A stretch of 60,000 nucleotides of DNA from Polytrichum commune (taxonomy: Eukaryota; Streptophyta; Polytrichopsida; Polytrichales; Polytrichaceae): NCBI GenBank assembly GCA_950295325.1, contig OX485806.1, positions 9,860,001 through 9,920,000 on the forward strand, in the 5' to 3' direction. Under the pieces are notes generated by a model, which had not been told where the DNA came from, searched no databases, and was given only the letters and a program-made list of their open reading frames with translations. Position 1 is the stretch's first letter. Each line of letters begins with the position of its first letter. This document shows positions 12,412-24,609 of this stretch, one piece after another. The translations under genes were made by a program, and so were the position numbers.

Positions 12412-12972
12412 CACGGGTAGGTCACTTAGTGTATTTTAAAAACGACGTGCGGCATAATATAGAGAGGATTAAAATCATTTGAAATAAAAATTATAAAGGA
12501 ATTCCAAATAATGAAGGGGCCATTAAATGTAGACAATCTCATTATAAGTAAGTTAGATGGACATAAAATGTGGGCCATTATTTTTTTGTAAAATTAATAT
12601 AGGGGCTGAAGATAAGGTTCCTAGAAGGTATGTTTAGTATGTTTGCTATGGTCTCCTATGTGTTTTCTTCATAACTTTGTTTGCAATGATATTATTGTTT
12701 GCACCCTTCTTTGTTTCCATGGTTTCCCTTAACACTCATCAATGCGTTAGGAAGTAGATTAGCTTTTATTACTTAAAAGGAATATAGAGTACAAAAAATT
12801 GCAGTGACTTGGACAATATAAGTAATGGAAGGGTGCAAACAAATGGGCCATTTTTGAAATTTAAGTAATTATAGGGAGGCTTTAATTCAACCCTTGAAGG
12901 TAAATAGCCCCAAAACAAAAAACCCCGAGCCGCACGTGGTGCACAAAAATGCCTTAGAGTGACCTACCCATG
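12412..12972. mobile_element. hAT-like MITE (561 bp)
   Basis: Perfect 8-bp duplications TCTTATTA at 12404-12411 and 12973-12980. The ends are CACGGGTAGGTCACT and, on the reverse strand, CATGGGTAGGTCACT. Each is followed some 20-30 bp inward by ACGTGCGG, as in the copy at 3398-3807, so both belong to one family. No coding capacity. Confidence 0.85.
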
Positions 12973-12980
12973 TCTTATTA

Positions 12981-13479
12981 GAACATATAAGTAACCCACC
13001 CCTAGTTACGTCTCAACATTTACCCAAATTCAATCCCACTATTGCCCAAAAACCAACCCCACGACCTTTTCAAATCCACCCCATTTTTTTAGTCAATTTG
13101 GCCTTGCTTTGCGTTGGAGACATTGGGACGGTTAAGGTGTGCTCTGATGATAGATTAGAAGGCATGCATACAATACGCTTTTTGGGAGAAGGTTGGGAAA
13201 TAGCACCCTTCTACCTTATACCATCAAATATAAGTGTCCAATGAGGAAAAGTGACCACCTAAGCCCGAAAAACCCTGCTTGATTAAATGTGTGGGTGTTC
13301 AATTCGTTTTTTGTGTTCTCTAATATTTCTACCGGTTAGATCACAATACCAAAATTGTGTTGCATTAGCAAATCTATGACGAAGCATCAGCTGAACTTGG
13401 ATAAAAAAAAATTTAAAAAAAAAATCTCCTTTTATTCAGGTATGGTAATCGGAAGTGCACATTTGCCGATTCCCATAGT
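12981..13479. other. Intergenic, no supported feature
   Basis: AT-rich, with no gene or bounded repeat seen before the tandem array starts. Confidence 0.3.
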
Positions 13480-14645
13480 TGAACACATAGGGCCTCCCAA
13501 CTGTGTTCACTGTGAAATGTGGAGTAGTTGCTAAACCTTGAAGACATAGTTCAACACTTATCTTTCAAGCATGTGTTTTCATGGTCCTTGTTTTTTGTCC
13601 TCACCTAACCACACACCAATCAGATGTAGGAGTCTGATTAAGAAACGTAACCGAATAACACCCACATTCCTTCTATTGGGTTTTTCATTATGATATTCAT
13701 TCCATCCCTCTCCCATGTCATATTCACGCTCAACAAACACAAGTGGCCTAGTGTTACATCAACCCAAATAAACATGTCCTCTCAATTGTGTTCACCATTA
13801 AACGTGGAGTTTGTTAATAAAAATTGAAGACACAGTCCAATAACCTTAAACACGTGTCTTTATGGTCTTTGTTTCTAATCCTCACCTAACCACACACCAA
13901 TCAAATGTAGGGGTTTGATCAAGAAACGTAACCGAATAACACCCACATACCTTCTTTTGACTTTTCATTATGACAATCATTCCATCCCGTCTCCCATGTC
14001 ACATCCATGCTCAACAAGACACAAGTGGCCTCGTATCACACTTGCATGAATACATAGGTCCTCTCAATTGTTTTCACCATTAAACGTGGAGTTTGTTAAC
14101 TGAAATTGAAGACACAGTCCAATCACTTTTAAGCACGTGTCTTTATGGTCTTTGTTTTCTAATCTTCACCTAACCACACACCAATCACATGTAGGGGTCC
14201 GATTAAGAAATGTAACCAAACAACACCCACATTCCTTCTAATGGGTTTTTTCATTATGATATTCATTCCATCCCTCTCCCATGTCATATTCACGCTCAAC
14301 TAACACAAGTGGCCTCGTGTTACATCAACCCAAATGAACATGTCCTCTCAATTGTGTTCACCATTAAACGTGGAGTTTGTTACTAAAAATTGAAGACACA
14401 GTCCAATAATTTCTAAACACATGTCCTTATGGTCTTTGTTTTCTCATCCTCACCTAACCACGCACCAATCACATGTTGAGATTCGATTAAGAAACGTAAC
14501 CAAATAACACCCACAAACCTTCGTATGAGCTTAGATTTTTTTGGGGAGGGGAGGGTGGACGCCTTCTTGTGAGTTTTCATTATGAAAATCATTCCATCCC
14601 TCTCCCATGTCACATTCATGCTCAACCAACACAAGTGGCCTTGTA
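13480..14645. repeat. Tandem array of ~283-bp units, about four copies
   Basis: The phrase TCACCTAACCAC recurs at 13601, 13882, 14166 and 14450, spacings of 281, 284 and 284 bp. Each unit also carries ACACCAATCA, AAACGTAACC, CCATCCCTCTCCCATGTCA, ACACAAGTGGCC and TTCACCATTAAACGTGGAG. The first unit is the most diverged. A relic of the same unit is recognisable near 16.4-16.75 kb and 32.13-32.25 kb. Confidence 0.85.
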
Positions 14646-14985
14646 TTATAATGTCCTTGGAAAATGACATTGAAAAGAAAAGGAAAGGGGCAACACACAC
14701 ACACATGAAGGTGGTTGTCTCCACATGCCACCCCCCCCCCCCCCACCGTGAGAGTCATATGTCGGGTACTAACACTTTAAAGCGGTTCCAAAATAAAGTA
14801 AAGTTTACCACACATAAATGATGCCACGGGCCTCAAGTGGGTTTTTTGAGCCCTCACGGCGGACAAGACCTTTTACCTAACTCATCACCCCCAAAAAGAA
14901 AGCTCCACTCCACTTCACTCCTCTCACCAACTTCTACTTAATAAGTGTCACCAATTTTGACCTTTTGGAAGGAATCGAGCTTCCA
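14646..14985. other. Intergenic, poly-C tract
   Basis: No gene seen. A run of 13 or so C lies at 14731-14743. Confidence 0.4.
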
Positions 14986-14991
14986 CCTTAG

Positions 14992-15411
14992 CCACCTTGT
15001 GACCATTGTTCAAGATTGAAGTCTTCAATGCCCTTCAAACGCGATTTGGCCCTTCAAAGTACATCTCTCTCAAAATAACCCTTCAAAACGCAACCCCAAA
15101 TTGAAAATGAAGGCGTCGCTTGAAGTCCTCAATGTAATCTACCCACCACAAGAACCAACAATCGTAAGGCATTGTCACTACAAGAAGTGGAGTTAGATGG
15201 TTGATTCTTAATTTTTTCGCATTATACTAGAAACATGTACCATATAATTCATGCTCAAGTTTAATATGAGTGTTGTATTTCATTTTTATATTCTTAGATT
15301 GACGTCTTGGATTTGAAGTAACCCTTCAACTAAAGGGCTGAAATTTGAGAGCCCTTCAAAATGAAGCTCATATGCGAGCTTCAATTTTGAACAATGCTTG
15401 TGACATGAGGT
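14992..15411. mobile_element. Foldback/MITE-like element (~420 bp)
   Basis: The left end CACCTTGTGACCATTGTTCA and the reverse complement of the right end, CTCATGTCACAAGCATTGTT, pair over about 35 bp including TTGAAG. The interior has repeated CCCTTCAAA words in both orientations. The target-site duplication is unresolved. Confidence 0.55.
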
Positions 15412-15478
15412 AGACAACGGGTCTTTGAATGGTGGATAAGGGAAATTTCACGGTGTCTACATAAACTTGTCCATTCAA

Positions 15479-15900
15479 CACCTACACTAAATATTGTGTT
15501 TAATGTCATATGGTATTTTATGTCACTATGGTAAGTTTTTCAATGACACTTCGTATGAATAAGTTTACAAATATTGTTGTCCCAAGTTATATTAGTAGTT
15601 CGTTCACATGTTTAGTACTTGAGAACCAAAGTTTGGTATATTGTGCATACTAGCATTTTTTTTTTAATGAAGTGTTGTCATAAATGATTGAAATGTGGAA
15701 GAAAAAATGCTTAGTAAGTGACAATATATTTGTAACTTTAAAAATCTATGATGCCGAAAAAATGTTTACAAGGAATGACAAATAATGTAAGGTTTTATAT
15801 ACATATATATAGTGTTGGTACCACTACAGGGGCAGCTTACAATTAGTATCGAGCAAGACAAATAGAGTTGGTGACGCTATATACAATGTTTAGTGTAGTG
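15479..15900. mobile_element. Inverted-repeat element with CTACACTAAA ends
   Basis: The left end reads CACCTACACTAAATATTGTG. The right end read in reverse is CACTACACTAAACATTGTAT. The ends resemble those of the element at 59128-59700. The CACTA-like terminus is suggestive, but a 3-bp duplication could not be confirmed. Confidence 0.5.
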
Positions 15901-17776
15901 AACTATTTCATGGTCCAACCGTGATTATTTGGAGATATATTGACTTCAAAAATAGTGTCTTAAGGCCCGAAGTAGTTTAGTGGAATTTGATTGGAATGAA
16001 TCAACCCTCGTGAACATGTAGGAGCCTTGTTTCCACTAGCACTCCTTTATCCATGATGGATGAGTTTATATAGGCGCCATAAACCCCAAGCTCTTGAATG
16101 GTTGTTTTAAAATTATATACACAACTATGACGATTGGGTCTTAAATGTATAGTTTAAGTTGTGTATGCACTTCTCGTAAGATATGAGACAAGGCAATTTG
16201 AGCAAGGTTGTTAGGAAAATAGACATCATGCCCATAGCCATTTTCCTTGTGATTTTTGGACTTCATACGAGTAGCATGTTTAGTATCATGGTGAAGACTC
16301 TCTTTCTTGTTAATCGATCACGTAAGCCCCCACCCCTCTATTTATGTTTATGGAATCATTGTTGGGCCTAGAATTGTTGAAATTTTTTGAGCACATGGTC
16401 CAAACTATTTAAACACATGCCTTTTCTATGTCAGTTCTTAGATTCACACCTAACCACACACTACTCAATCTACCGTATAGGTTTCCGTTTAAGATGAATA
16501 GTCAAATTGGGTTGGCTTACCTTAGTACGAGATAATTACCAAATCCAAATCATCCCCCCCCCCCCCTTTCCAAGTCATGTTAATTATTAAAGCCTTGAAT
16601 AGGTAACAATCTTGAGCACGTTATCCAGTCACTTGTAAACAAATATTATTTTGGTGTTTGCTTTTGGATCCACACCTAATGACACATCATTCAAATATAG
16701 GTGTTCAATCAAGGTAAGTGACCAAACGAGGCACTTACCTTATGATCAAGGAAGCACCAACACTTACATTCACCTATTCATTGAACTAACTCACCAACAA
16801 TGTAGGATTTTCAAGCAATAGAGTTATCCGTAAAGTCCCTCAAAGAGGGCTGAACACACAGGTTGATGTTTCTTTAAGAAAGCTTTCTATGAAGAACTCA
16901 TTAGCTCGTTGTGTGTTGAAGCCTATTTTGAAAGTTGGGTTAAAGGTCTGGCACCTCCTCTTTTCACCTCAAAAACTTGAGAGAATTTTAGGATCTAAAA
17001 TAGCGTATGTGCATGGGACCCACTATCCGAAATCTTGGATCAACCTATGCAAGGCTGGCTTGGGCCAACCATCCTAGTAGGACAAGCTAGAAAGCCGTTT
17101 TTAATAACCCAACAACACTCTTTAAGTATGGTAAGATACGCACCAAGAAAACTTGGGTGACTTTGTGTAAATTCTCATGAACTCATGGTTTAGGACTAAA
17201 TCCATGGTTTCATCCGCTTTAGTTTACAAATAACTCTAATAAGCTATGCCATCTAAACATGTTGTATGGTTGGTCTTCGACTTGGTCCTTTTGTGAACAT
17301 GTATTTTATGTTCACAATGATGAAGTTTGAAAGCAATCCCCTCAAAGTATGTTCAAATCATACGGCGACAAGTGGAGGTGATGTGTTGCGGACACACACT
17401 TTTGGTTTAAATTTGGCAAGGAGTGGATGGAAGTACAACATTGTCCACTACTACCTTAAACTTAGCTTTTGAATGCCTCCCACAAAGAAATAAAGTAACA
17501 AATCAATCAATACATCCACAAGTCTATTAAGGGGCTAAAGGACAAGAGGTTCATATGAGCCTTTTTCCCCAAACTTTGGCCAAGCACAATGACTGGTTGG
17601 AAATTGATGTATTCCAAATACTCATCAAGTCTAGATGTTGGAAATACGGGGCTTGAGCGTTCGGCCCATGGGTGCGTTCTTGAAAGAACTCTTATGAGTC
17701 GAAATAACTTTACATTTTTTTAAAGTGGAAAAAGCTCACGAGATTCACATGCATAATGCTACAAGTCTTGGCAATC
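15901..17776. other. Intergenic with diverged repeat monomers
   Basis: Two relics of the 283-bp repeat (ACACCTAACCACACACTACT near 16450; CCACACCTAATGACACATCA near 16670). Open frames at 16183-16371 and 16889-17077 show no domain. No host gene recognised. Confidence 0.35.
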
Positions 17777-17779
17777 TAA

Positions 17780-18300
17780 TGCCCCTACCCCACCTGACTT
17801 TACCAAATAACCAAAGTCTTTCCTAAAAACCGGGTAAAGCTCCCTCAGTTGTAGCGGAGGCGTCCTGCTATCCCAATGCACCTACAAGAACTTGCCCTGG
17901 AGATTTTTGAGTAGGTTTTAGTTCAGTAGCTTTCACACATGCTCATTGTTTTATCTACCAAGCAATGAATGTTGGATAGTTTTTGTCCCATCTCCAAATG
18001 CCTTACTACTCATCTATCTTACCATCGGTTTATGTTAATGGAGTTCGTCGTGCCCTCATAGCTAAGACTAAAAAACAACTAGTCACAAGGGCATGAGGCG
18101 ACACTTTTAAAGATCCTACATTCTTGCCTCATGTCTAGGTACTGATGGGAGGGTCGGTGCTTGAGGCTTAAAACCTTCACTTTTAAACCATGCCACATCA
18201 TTTGCCAACTAGGCTCGGCACTAGATAATGACGATGGTGTGAAGGCCGTGTTTTTAGAACCAACTTTAAGGCTTAGCTAAAGTCAGGTGGGGAGGGGGCA
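17780..18300. mobile_element. MITE with TGCCCC ends and TAA duplication (521 bp)
   Basis: Left end TGCCCCTACCCCACCTGACT. The right end read in reverse is TGCCCCCTCCCCACCTGACT. TAA flanks both sides (17777-17779 and 18301-18303). A TWA-type 3-bp duplication fits PIF/Harbinger. No coding capacity. Confidence 0.75.
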
Positions 18301-18373
18301 TAAGGTAAGCAAGAGGGTGCTTAAACCAACCCTTTGCTCGATTTAGCCTACTTTTAATTCGTATTTAAGTGAA

Positions 18374-18537
18374 TTTGGACATATCTTAAAATCTGGATTT
18401 TTGGGTTGCTTCAATTTTATGAATGAAAGAAATTGCTATAATATTATCAATTCTATAGAATCCTACCATACAATTCTAGCAAAGGACCTTACGATAGAAA
18501 TCAACATGTTATAAATATGGACATGGACTTGGTTTAG
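18374..18537 (+). mobile_element. Dispersed MITE-like family D, short copy
   Basis: Shares TTTGGACAT, GGTTGCTTCAATTYTAT and CAACATGTTATAA...GGACTTGG with copies at 56413-56750 and, inverted, at 31237-31577. The inverted repeats are weak, so the superfamily is open. Confidence 0.6.
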
Positions 18538-20653
18538 TTATAGATTTTTTTTTTCGGTCACATGGATTAGTGGTTTGTATGAGTGGCTTAGACATGATAG
18601 AAACAAAATTGAGATAACTGCGCTTTATATGAATATACTCCAAAATTCAAGTTACTTATCACTATCTACTTAAATCCCTCCACATGCACATGCACAATAG
18701 CATATCATGGTTACTTCCAAAAGGTTTGATCTCATTCTGACATGCAATACATCTATCTTTTTGATTAGAGAGTCGTGTATTAATCCAATGCCATGAGAAT
18801 GAGATTCAACTAACTAAACATGTTACTGTGGTGAATTTCAAAGAACATATATATATGAACCTCTTTAAGTGGGGCATGGTAGGGCATTGGTTTTTTAGCT
18901 ATCCCAACCAATGAGTTATTTTACTATGATTTACACTATTACTAAATGTGTTTGTTTAGGAAAACATCGAACTCCTTCAAACCCAATACTAGGTGTTTGA
19001 ACAAGACATGTCTACTTTTGTCACATTATCATGGACACTTCCAATACCATAATTTTGACTTTTGGATCAGTTCGGGAAATATCTTCTCCCAATAGAAATT
19101 GCAAATTACAAAGATTGTCACTTCAAGGTTTTAAAATAAACACTGAGATGCAAAACTTATAAGTTGTCGCTGAACGGGAATCTTCACTTTGACCTAGGGG
19201 TTGATGTGATCTTTCTCTTTCCATGATCATATAGGCCCTCTCAATTGTGTGAACAGATGAACTTAGAATGATGTTTATAATTCAATCGCATAGTGCAATC
19301 TCATTGCAACACATACGTTTTTTGGAGTCCATTCTTAACAACGTTAAATAACCTCATTGGTGTAACATTTTGAACATTTTACTTATTGTGTGGTTGCATC
19401 TGCTATTTTGAAGAGCAAGCTTTAAGATGGCAATCAAACTTTCGAATGGTGATATTCATTCTTATACACTAAATAACTTCTTTAAATTAAATTTTCATAA
19501 ATTAAAATTTCCAATTTTTTCAGTATTTATGAAATGCCAAGAAATTAGCATTAGTCACATTAATGAGCCTATCCAGTGTAGAAGCCTTGCCATATACCAC
19601 TCAAATTTAGGATCAAGAATAACAACCACATAAGACTCACATTTCTTAAACCATGAGTTTATAAATCGATGAAAACAAAATTTTGAGACCTTGAAATCTT
19701 CACCTTTTTTTTGCATTAAAAAGTGGTTACATTTTACATAGCATCTAAGTTACAAGCTTTCACTTATTGGCAAGTGGACCGGAACTACATGTGCTTATAA
19801 CTTGCCCAAAGTATTCAGAATTTCCTTAATTTAGATTTGCATCACCTAAACCCATGTTAATTTGAGTTTTAGAATTGGTATGATTGTTACTACACCGGAT
19901 GTCCCAATTAGTGCGTGCGGTACTAATTCCCGAAACACACACTATTTTGTCAAGTCACTAAAAGTACCAGCACAATTCATCCTGGCAGTGTCCTTTCAGT
20001 GAATCGTGTTGGGATTAACAATGCTTTCTAGATCTTTTGGTTGCACTGAATTCATAGAGTAAAGAAAATTAGTATCACCTTCACTAATTTCTCCCACGCA
20101 CTATTAGCACTCCCTCCCTAATTGGGATAATGAATGAAATAAACAAATATATCATCAAATAAAATCATATGCAAACCTTCCATTCACACAACCCTAAAAA
20201 TGTAGTTTCCCTCCTACTACACCATTTCATGGACACATTAAGAGATACACTAATTAGAAAACACCATACTAATAAGGATGATTATTAACACCACTAGAAT
20301 TTGTTCAGTTTTTTTAAATTCCTTAAGAATATTTTTTTTAAATGTTATGCTTAACAAACGACAACAATGCCTTAATGATGAATATGTTAAGTAGCTTAAT
20401 AATGTATGTTCATGTGGCATTCACTTTTAAGAGGGTATTCCTTAGGGTCATATGAGGATTCTAACATATGTAAATTCATGTTATGTGGAAAAAATGTCGT
20501 TAATGAGGATCTTCAACAATTCACATCTCATGTGATGTAAACTACAATATATTTTTCTTATTCAAATGATCTAGACCATTATAAACTTAAGCATTCATAA
20601 TTCCCTGGATCTATTCTTTAGAATTATCTAGAGTGTTGTCAAAGAAAGATCTC
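18538..20653. other. Intergenic, no gene recognised
   Basis: AT-rich. Near 19225-19330 it shares words with 11160-11250 (GATGAACTTAGAATGATGTT). No bounded element or coding exon found. Confidence 0.3.
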
Positions 20654-21458
20654 ATGCCACCCATGCATCATGCCATGACTGCACAGTATAGTACGATACC
20701 AAATGGAAGTTATTTTAGTTTCGTCATGATGAAAAGTAATGATGATAGGAGAACACATTGCATGGAGTTTGTGGATGAAACAAAGAATTATACCCAAAAA
20801 AAGTAAAAAAAAAAGTAAAAAAAGAGAAGACGACGTGAAGGCTTGACATGTGTGGGTCTTAAAAAAAATGAAGATGAGAAGATAACATGGTTATTAAACA
20901 TAACTCTAGATGATTCTAGAGCTCCCTTCCCCAACCACAAGATTCTAGTCTAAATGAATGTGTTGTTATATGTATCCAAAATGCACCACATTAGACATTG
21001 TGGTATGCAAAATACAGTTTACTAATCATACATGTTGTTGTTAAAAAAATATGCCACCCATGCATCATGCCATGAATGCACAGTTAGTACGATTTTATAC
21101 AAAATTAGTTTAGTTTAATATTAAATCAAAAATAATAAATGATAGGGGAACATTGAGCATGGGATATGTGGATGAAACAACCAATCATACAAAAAGAATG
21201 TAAGTAAAAAGTAAAAAAAAAGAAGTACACGTGAAAGCTTGACATATGTGGGTCTAAAAAACCATACAAAAGAAAGAAAGAGAAGAAAAAAAATGTGGTT
21301 ATCAAACATAACTCTAGATGAATCTAGAGCTCCCTTCCCCACCCACAGGGTTCTAGTCTAAATGAATGTGTTGTTACATGTATTCAAAATATACCATATT
21401 AGACATAGTGGTATGCGAAATACGGTGTCCTAATCATATATGTTGTTGTTAAAGAATA
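20654..21458. repeat. Tandem duplication of a ~400-bp unit
   Basis: The phrase ATGCCACCCATGCATCATGC begins both units, at 20654 and 21051 (offset 397 bp). Both contain TGCACAGT, TGGATGAAACAA, ACATAACTCTAGATGA and CTAGAGCTCCCTTCCCC. Each unit ends in TTGTTGTTAAA. The copies differ by scattered substitutions and small indels. Confidence 0.85.
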
Positions 21459-22204
21459 TAGCCCTCTTTACAAATGGTAGCTTTGTTAAGCCAACACTTA
21501 ATACAACACGGATAAGTGCACATCCTCAAATCCATGTAACTTCCAACGACACATACAATCTCGTATAAAACACATTGCCGATTGTTAAAGTGCAACTTAA
21601 CTTCAAATTATATAAGTGTTGTGCCATAATGGTAAGTACAATCAATCATTTAGCCCTCTCTACCGGAGCTCACACGTATTATCGATTGTCCAAGACTACG
21701 CCGTAGTATGGGAAAAATTGTCCTTTACGTTTTCCACTTCCCAATATTTTATACTATTTGTTCACCTTATTGGTTCTTGTCCTACCATGATTTCTAGTTA
21801 TGGTAGAAATGCTTCACCGTGAGTCTCTCACCTACCTACATTAAATAGCCCTATTAGTGTGGGTGGAAGTTCATCGAGCAAATAATTAGCTTGGGCCACA
21901 CTAATTTTTTAGAGTCAAGGTGGAATTAATCTACATCCAAGACCCCAGGTCTACCCCTAAGCCTGTAGGAAGATTGTTGATCGACACTTTATGTAAAGTA
22001 GAATAGTCGCTTTACATCAAAAGTAGCACAAAATTAAACAATCATTCATATTAGGTCTTTAGAATAAACAATTACTATAGTCCACACTAATTTTCTACTA
22101 AGAATTTTACTCTGGTTGAGAATTAATGTGACCCAAGCTTGGGCTCTAGAAAATTATTATTGCCCACATACTAGGGTTGATAAATTATGTGAACAATCTT
22201 GCAC
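21459..22204. other. Intergenic with GGGCCACACTAAT-type inverted words
   Basis: Around 21850-22120 TTAGTGTGGGTGGAA and GGGCCACACTAATTTT occur in inverted arrangement, also seen at 53830-53885. This may be a decayed MITE. No gene seen. Confidence 0.35.
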
Positions 22205-22960
22205 TACTTGCAAACTGAACTTTTTATTGTCCTAGGGTGCATTCCAATGAACTTAACCTTCAATATTGAGAGCATTTGAGCCCACAATCATCAACATGTG
22301 TTTTGATGAGCCACTTTCATGTGGAAGTCTACTTTATAAATAAAGGTGTGGGGATGAAAATGTCATGATCCCGACAAAATTTGAGAACATCCAACTGTCA
22401 CAAAGTTGAATAGATCAAATTGGGACAGCTAATGAAAATCCTTTTTCCTAAATTTGGATTACATGATGGATGTGGCCCATGGATTGAAATGTACATGCAT
22501 GTACAATACTGGAAAACATACATGTGTGAGTTTGAAATTTTCAAATTTGGAGTCATATGTGCCTTCTAGAGGAGGTCGAAGCTCATTGACCAAATGATAG
22601 GTGTCTCTCATACTGAAGTTAAAGGCCATCTTTGAAGCATGTTTGTTGTGAGGTGTTGGCCGAACTGCTCAAGATAGTGGATTCTTAGAATGGGCAACAT
22701 CCATGGGCAAGAAAACTTGCCTCCTCGATCAAGTTTTAATGACCTTCTACACGGATCAACATCGCCTCGCAACATCATCCTCCTTCATATCAAATCAAAA
22801 TCTAATGGGATGTGTACCTATCTCTTCTTGAAATATATAAGAATCTCCATGCCAAATGGGAAGCCTATATGATGATGTGAGGTGGCAGTCTAGAACACTC
22901 TCCATGCAAAAGACGACCCCTCGGGTCACCGGGTGCAATAAAGGGTTAATGTCCATTGCC
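22205..22960. repeat. Dispersed repeat, copy 1
   Basis: Aligns by eye, in order, with 32640-33240. Shared blocks are GGGTGCATTNNAATGA, ATTTGAGCCCA, CTTGCCTCCTCG, TCTAATGGGA and CCTCGGGTCAC. The copies are clearly diverged. On the minus strand parts read like a broken coding sequence, but no domain was recognised. Confidence 0.65.
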
Positions 22961-23689
22961 ATGATGCCATATCATCAATGACTTCAACTTTGGTTTTCAA
23001 CTCATTGCTCCATTCATAAAGTCCAACGTATGGCCACATGTAATCCAAGGAGCATACATGAAAAAAGTAAATTCAATGATTGTGGATGTTCAATGCATAT
23101 GTGTGTAGCATGTGTCAAAGACTTACCGAACTTGAAAGGTGTTGTGTCTGAGATTTGCTTTACATGAGGGGTGTAGGCCTTCAAATTCTTAAGCCAATTC
23201 ACACAAATATTGACTCGTGTCTAGAAGGGAGGAAGCTCTAACATAGCTCCAAGGAAACATACTGGATTGTCATTTTGGTCCAACCAATTCTCTTCCCTCG
23301 GGTTGTGTCAGATTTTGTATTTAGTGGACCAAAATATAACTTCACCTCATTAGAATGTGCATTTCAGGGGATGACCATGACTCTATCAGTAAAAACCTTG
23401 GGGTTGATTTAGTGGATTAGACCAATCATGTACAAAGGATTTATGCATGTCAAAGCCCCAATCAGCCTTGACTCTCCTTGTGTAAAGTGGACCTAAAACA
23501 ACCAACTCTCAACCTAGAGTCATGTTGAGTTAGAGGAAAAGTCTAGTGTGCAAGCCACGTGTATTTGCAAGCCAAAGATGGTTTTCTAAAGGGAACTTGA
23601 AGAAATATTAGAACTTTAGTTCCGATTTCTTGGTGTCAAATTTTGAGTTGGTAGGAACTAGGAACATTTTGGGAAATTAGTGTGCACAC
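22961..23689 (-). other. Unrecognised possible coding remnants
   Basis: On the minus strand 23119-23300 encodes an open stretch including CVNWLKNLKAYTPHVKQIS that ends at a GTAAGT donor-like site. Upstream, across several stops, lies ENWLDQNDNPVCFLGAMLEL. It looks like an old exon or transposon gene, but no family was recognised. Confidence 0.25.
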
Positions 23690-23692
23690 TTA

Positions 23693-24192
23693 GGGCCATG
23701 TCACACACAAATCTGAGAGCCCGTGACCATTGCACTTCAAGGACTCTCATTGGTGGAAAAGGCGGAGCCGGTCCAAGTTCGCTTCCCACTACGCTTGAGG
23801 GACCAACCAAAGTAAGTGAATGCAAGATGGATGTAAAGTCTACATGGATTTCTACATGGCATCGAATGGATCGTGTTTCATGGTTACTTGGACTACTTTC
23901 AAAAACCACCTCTTGGAGGTAGGCCTAACATAAAACCAGAAGACCATGGCACTCCAAACGCTCGCAACCGTTGATTTATTCTATTTCACCATGTGTGAGA
24001 ACCCACGTGAATAGAAATTCATTGAAATAGCATTTGGTTGAGGGCCCGATCGCATATGACTTCACACTACACTTGAAGATCCGTGACCACACTAGATGAT
24101 TTTGGAGGTGAGTTGGGATGGCCTTTGGACACTTTCTTTTGGGCTCTCACAATATCATGGTCACGGCTCTTGGCTTACGTGTGAAGTGGCCC
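23693..24192 (+). mobile_element. PIF/Harbinger-type MITE family A, copy 1 (500 bp)
   Basis: Flanked by TTA at 23690-23692 and 24193-24195. Left end GGGCCATGTCACACACAA. The right end read in reverse is GGGCCACTTCACACGTAA. The body is shared with 38720-39219 (inverted) and 47256-47754. TTA/TAA duplication plus GGGCC ends is typical of Tourist-like MITEs. No transposase. Confidence 0.9.
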
Positions 24193-24195
24193 TTA

Positions 24196-24609
24196 GGACA
24201 AATGTGCATAAGATTGAACATTTGCACAAATGCTCTTGCTTATTCACATCTGGATTTAGCAACTTGGGCTAGGTACTAACTGCAAGATGCTATGTAAGTC
24301 ATCTAAGATTTCATCTTAGCTAGAGGGTGCTACAACCACCACTTTTAAGTGCTGAGTATAGATATTATTATTCGGCATGCTCAAAAGGTTTAAGAGAATC
24401 TCGTTAACAATTGAAATGGGATTCTAATGCACTAAACTATGTCTTATTTAAGTTCCGAATGCAAAAGTTATAAAAGTTAATCAAATTTTACTTAAAGATG
24501 TGTTTCAATTACAAGAATGAGCTCAAAAAGCCACTGAGGGTTCTTCCTCTCAATTTTGGTTAGTAGTGTGGTCTCTAAGGACATTTTTTCTTATAGTTGT
24601 GAAGGTTTT
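24196..24609. other. Intergenic before the Tc1 remnant
   Basis: No gene or bounded repeat seen. The 5' terminal repeat of the Tc1 element should lie here but was not recognised. Confidence 0.3.

Noticed and set aside
15829-15850. CACTACAGG after GGTAC as a second CACTA element end
   Set aside because: No matching inverted end or TAC duplication was found within a plausible distance.
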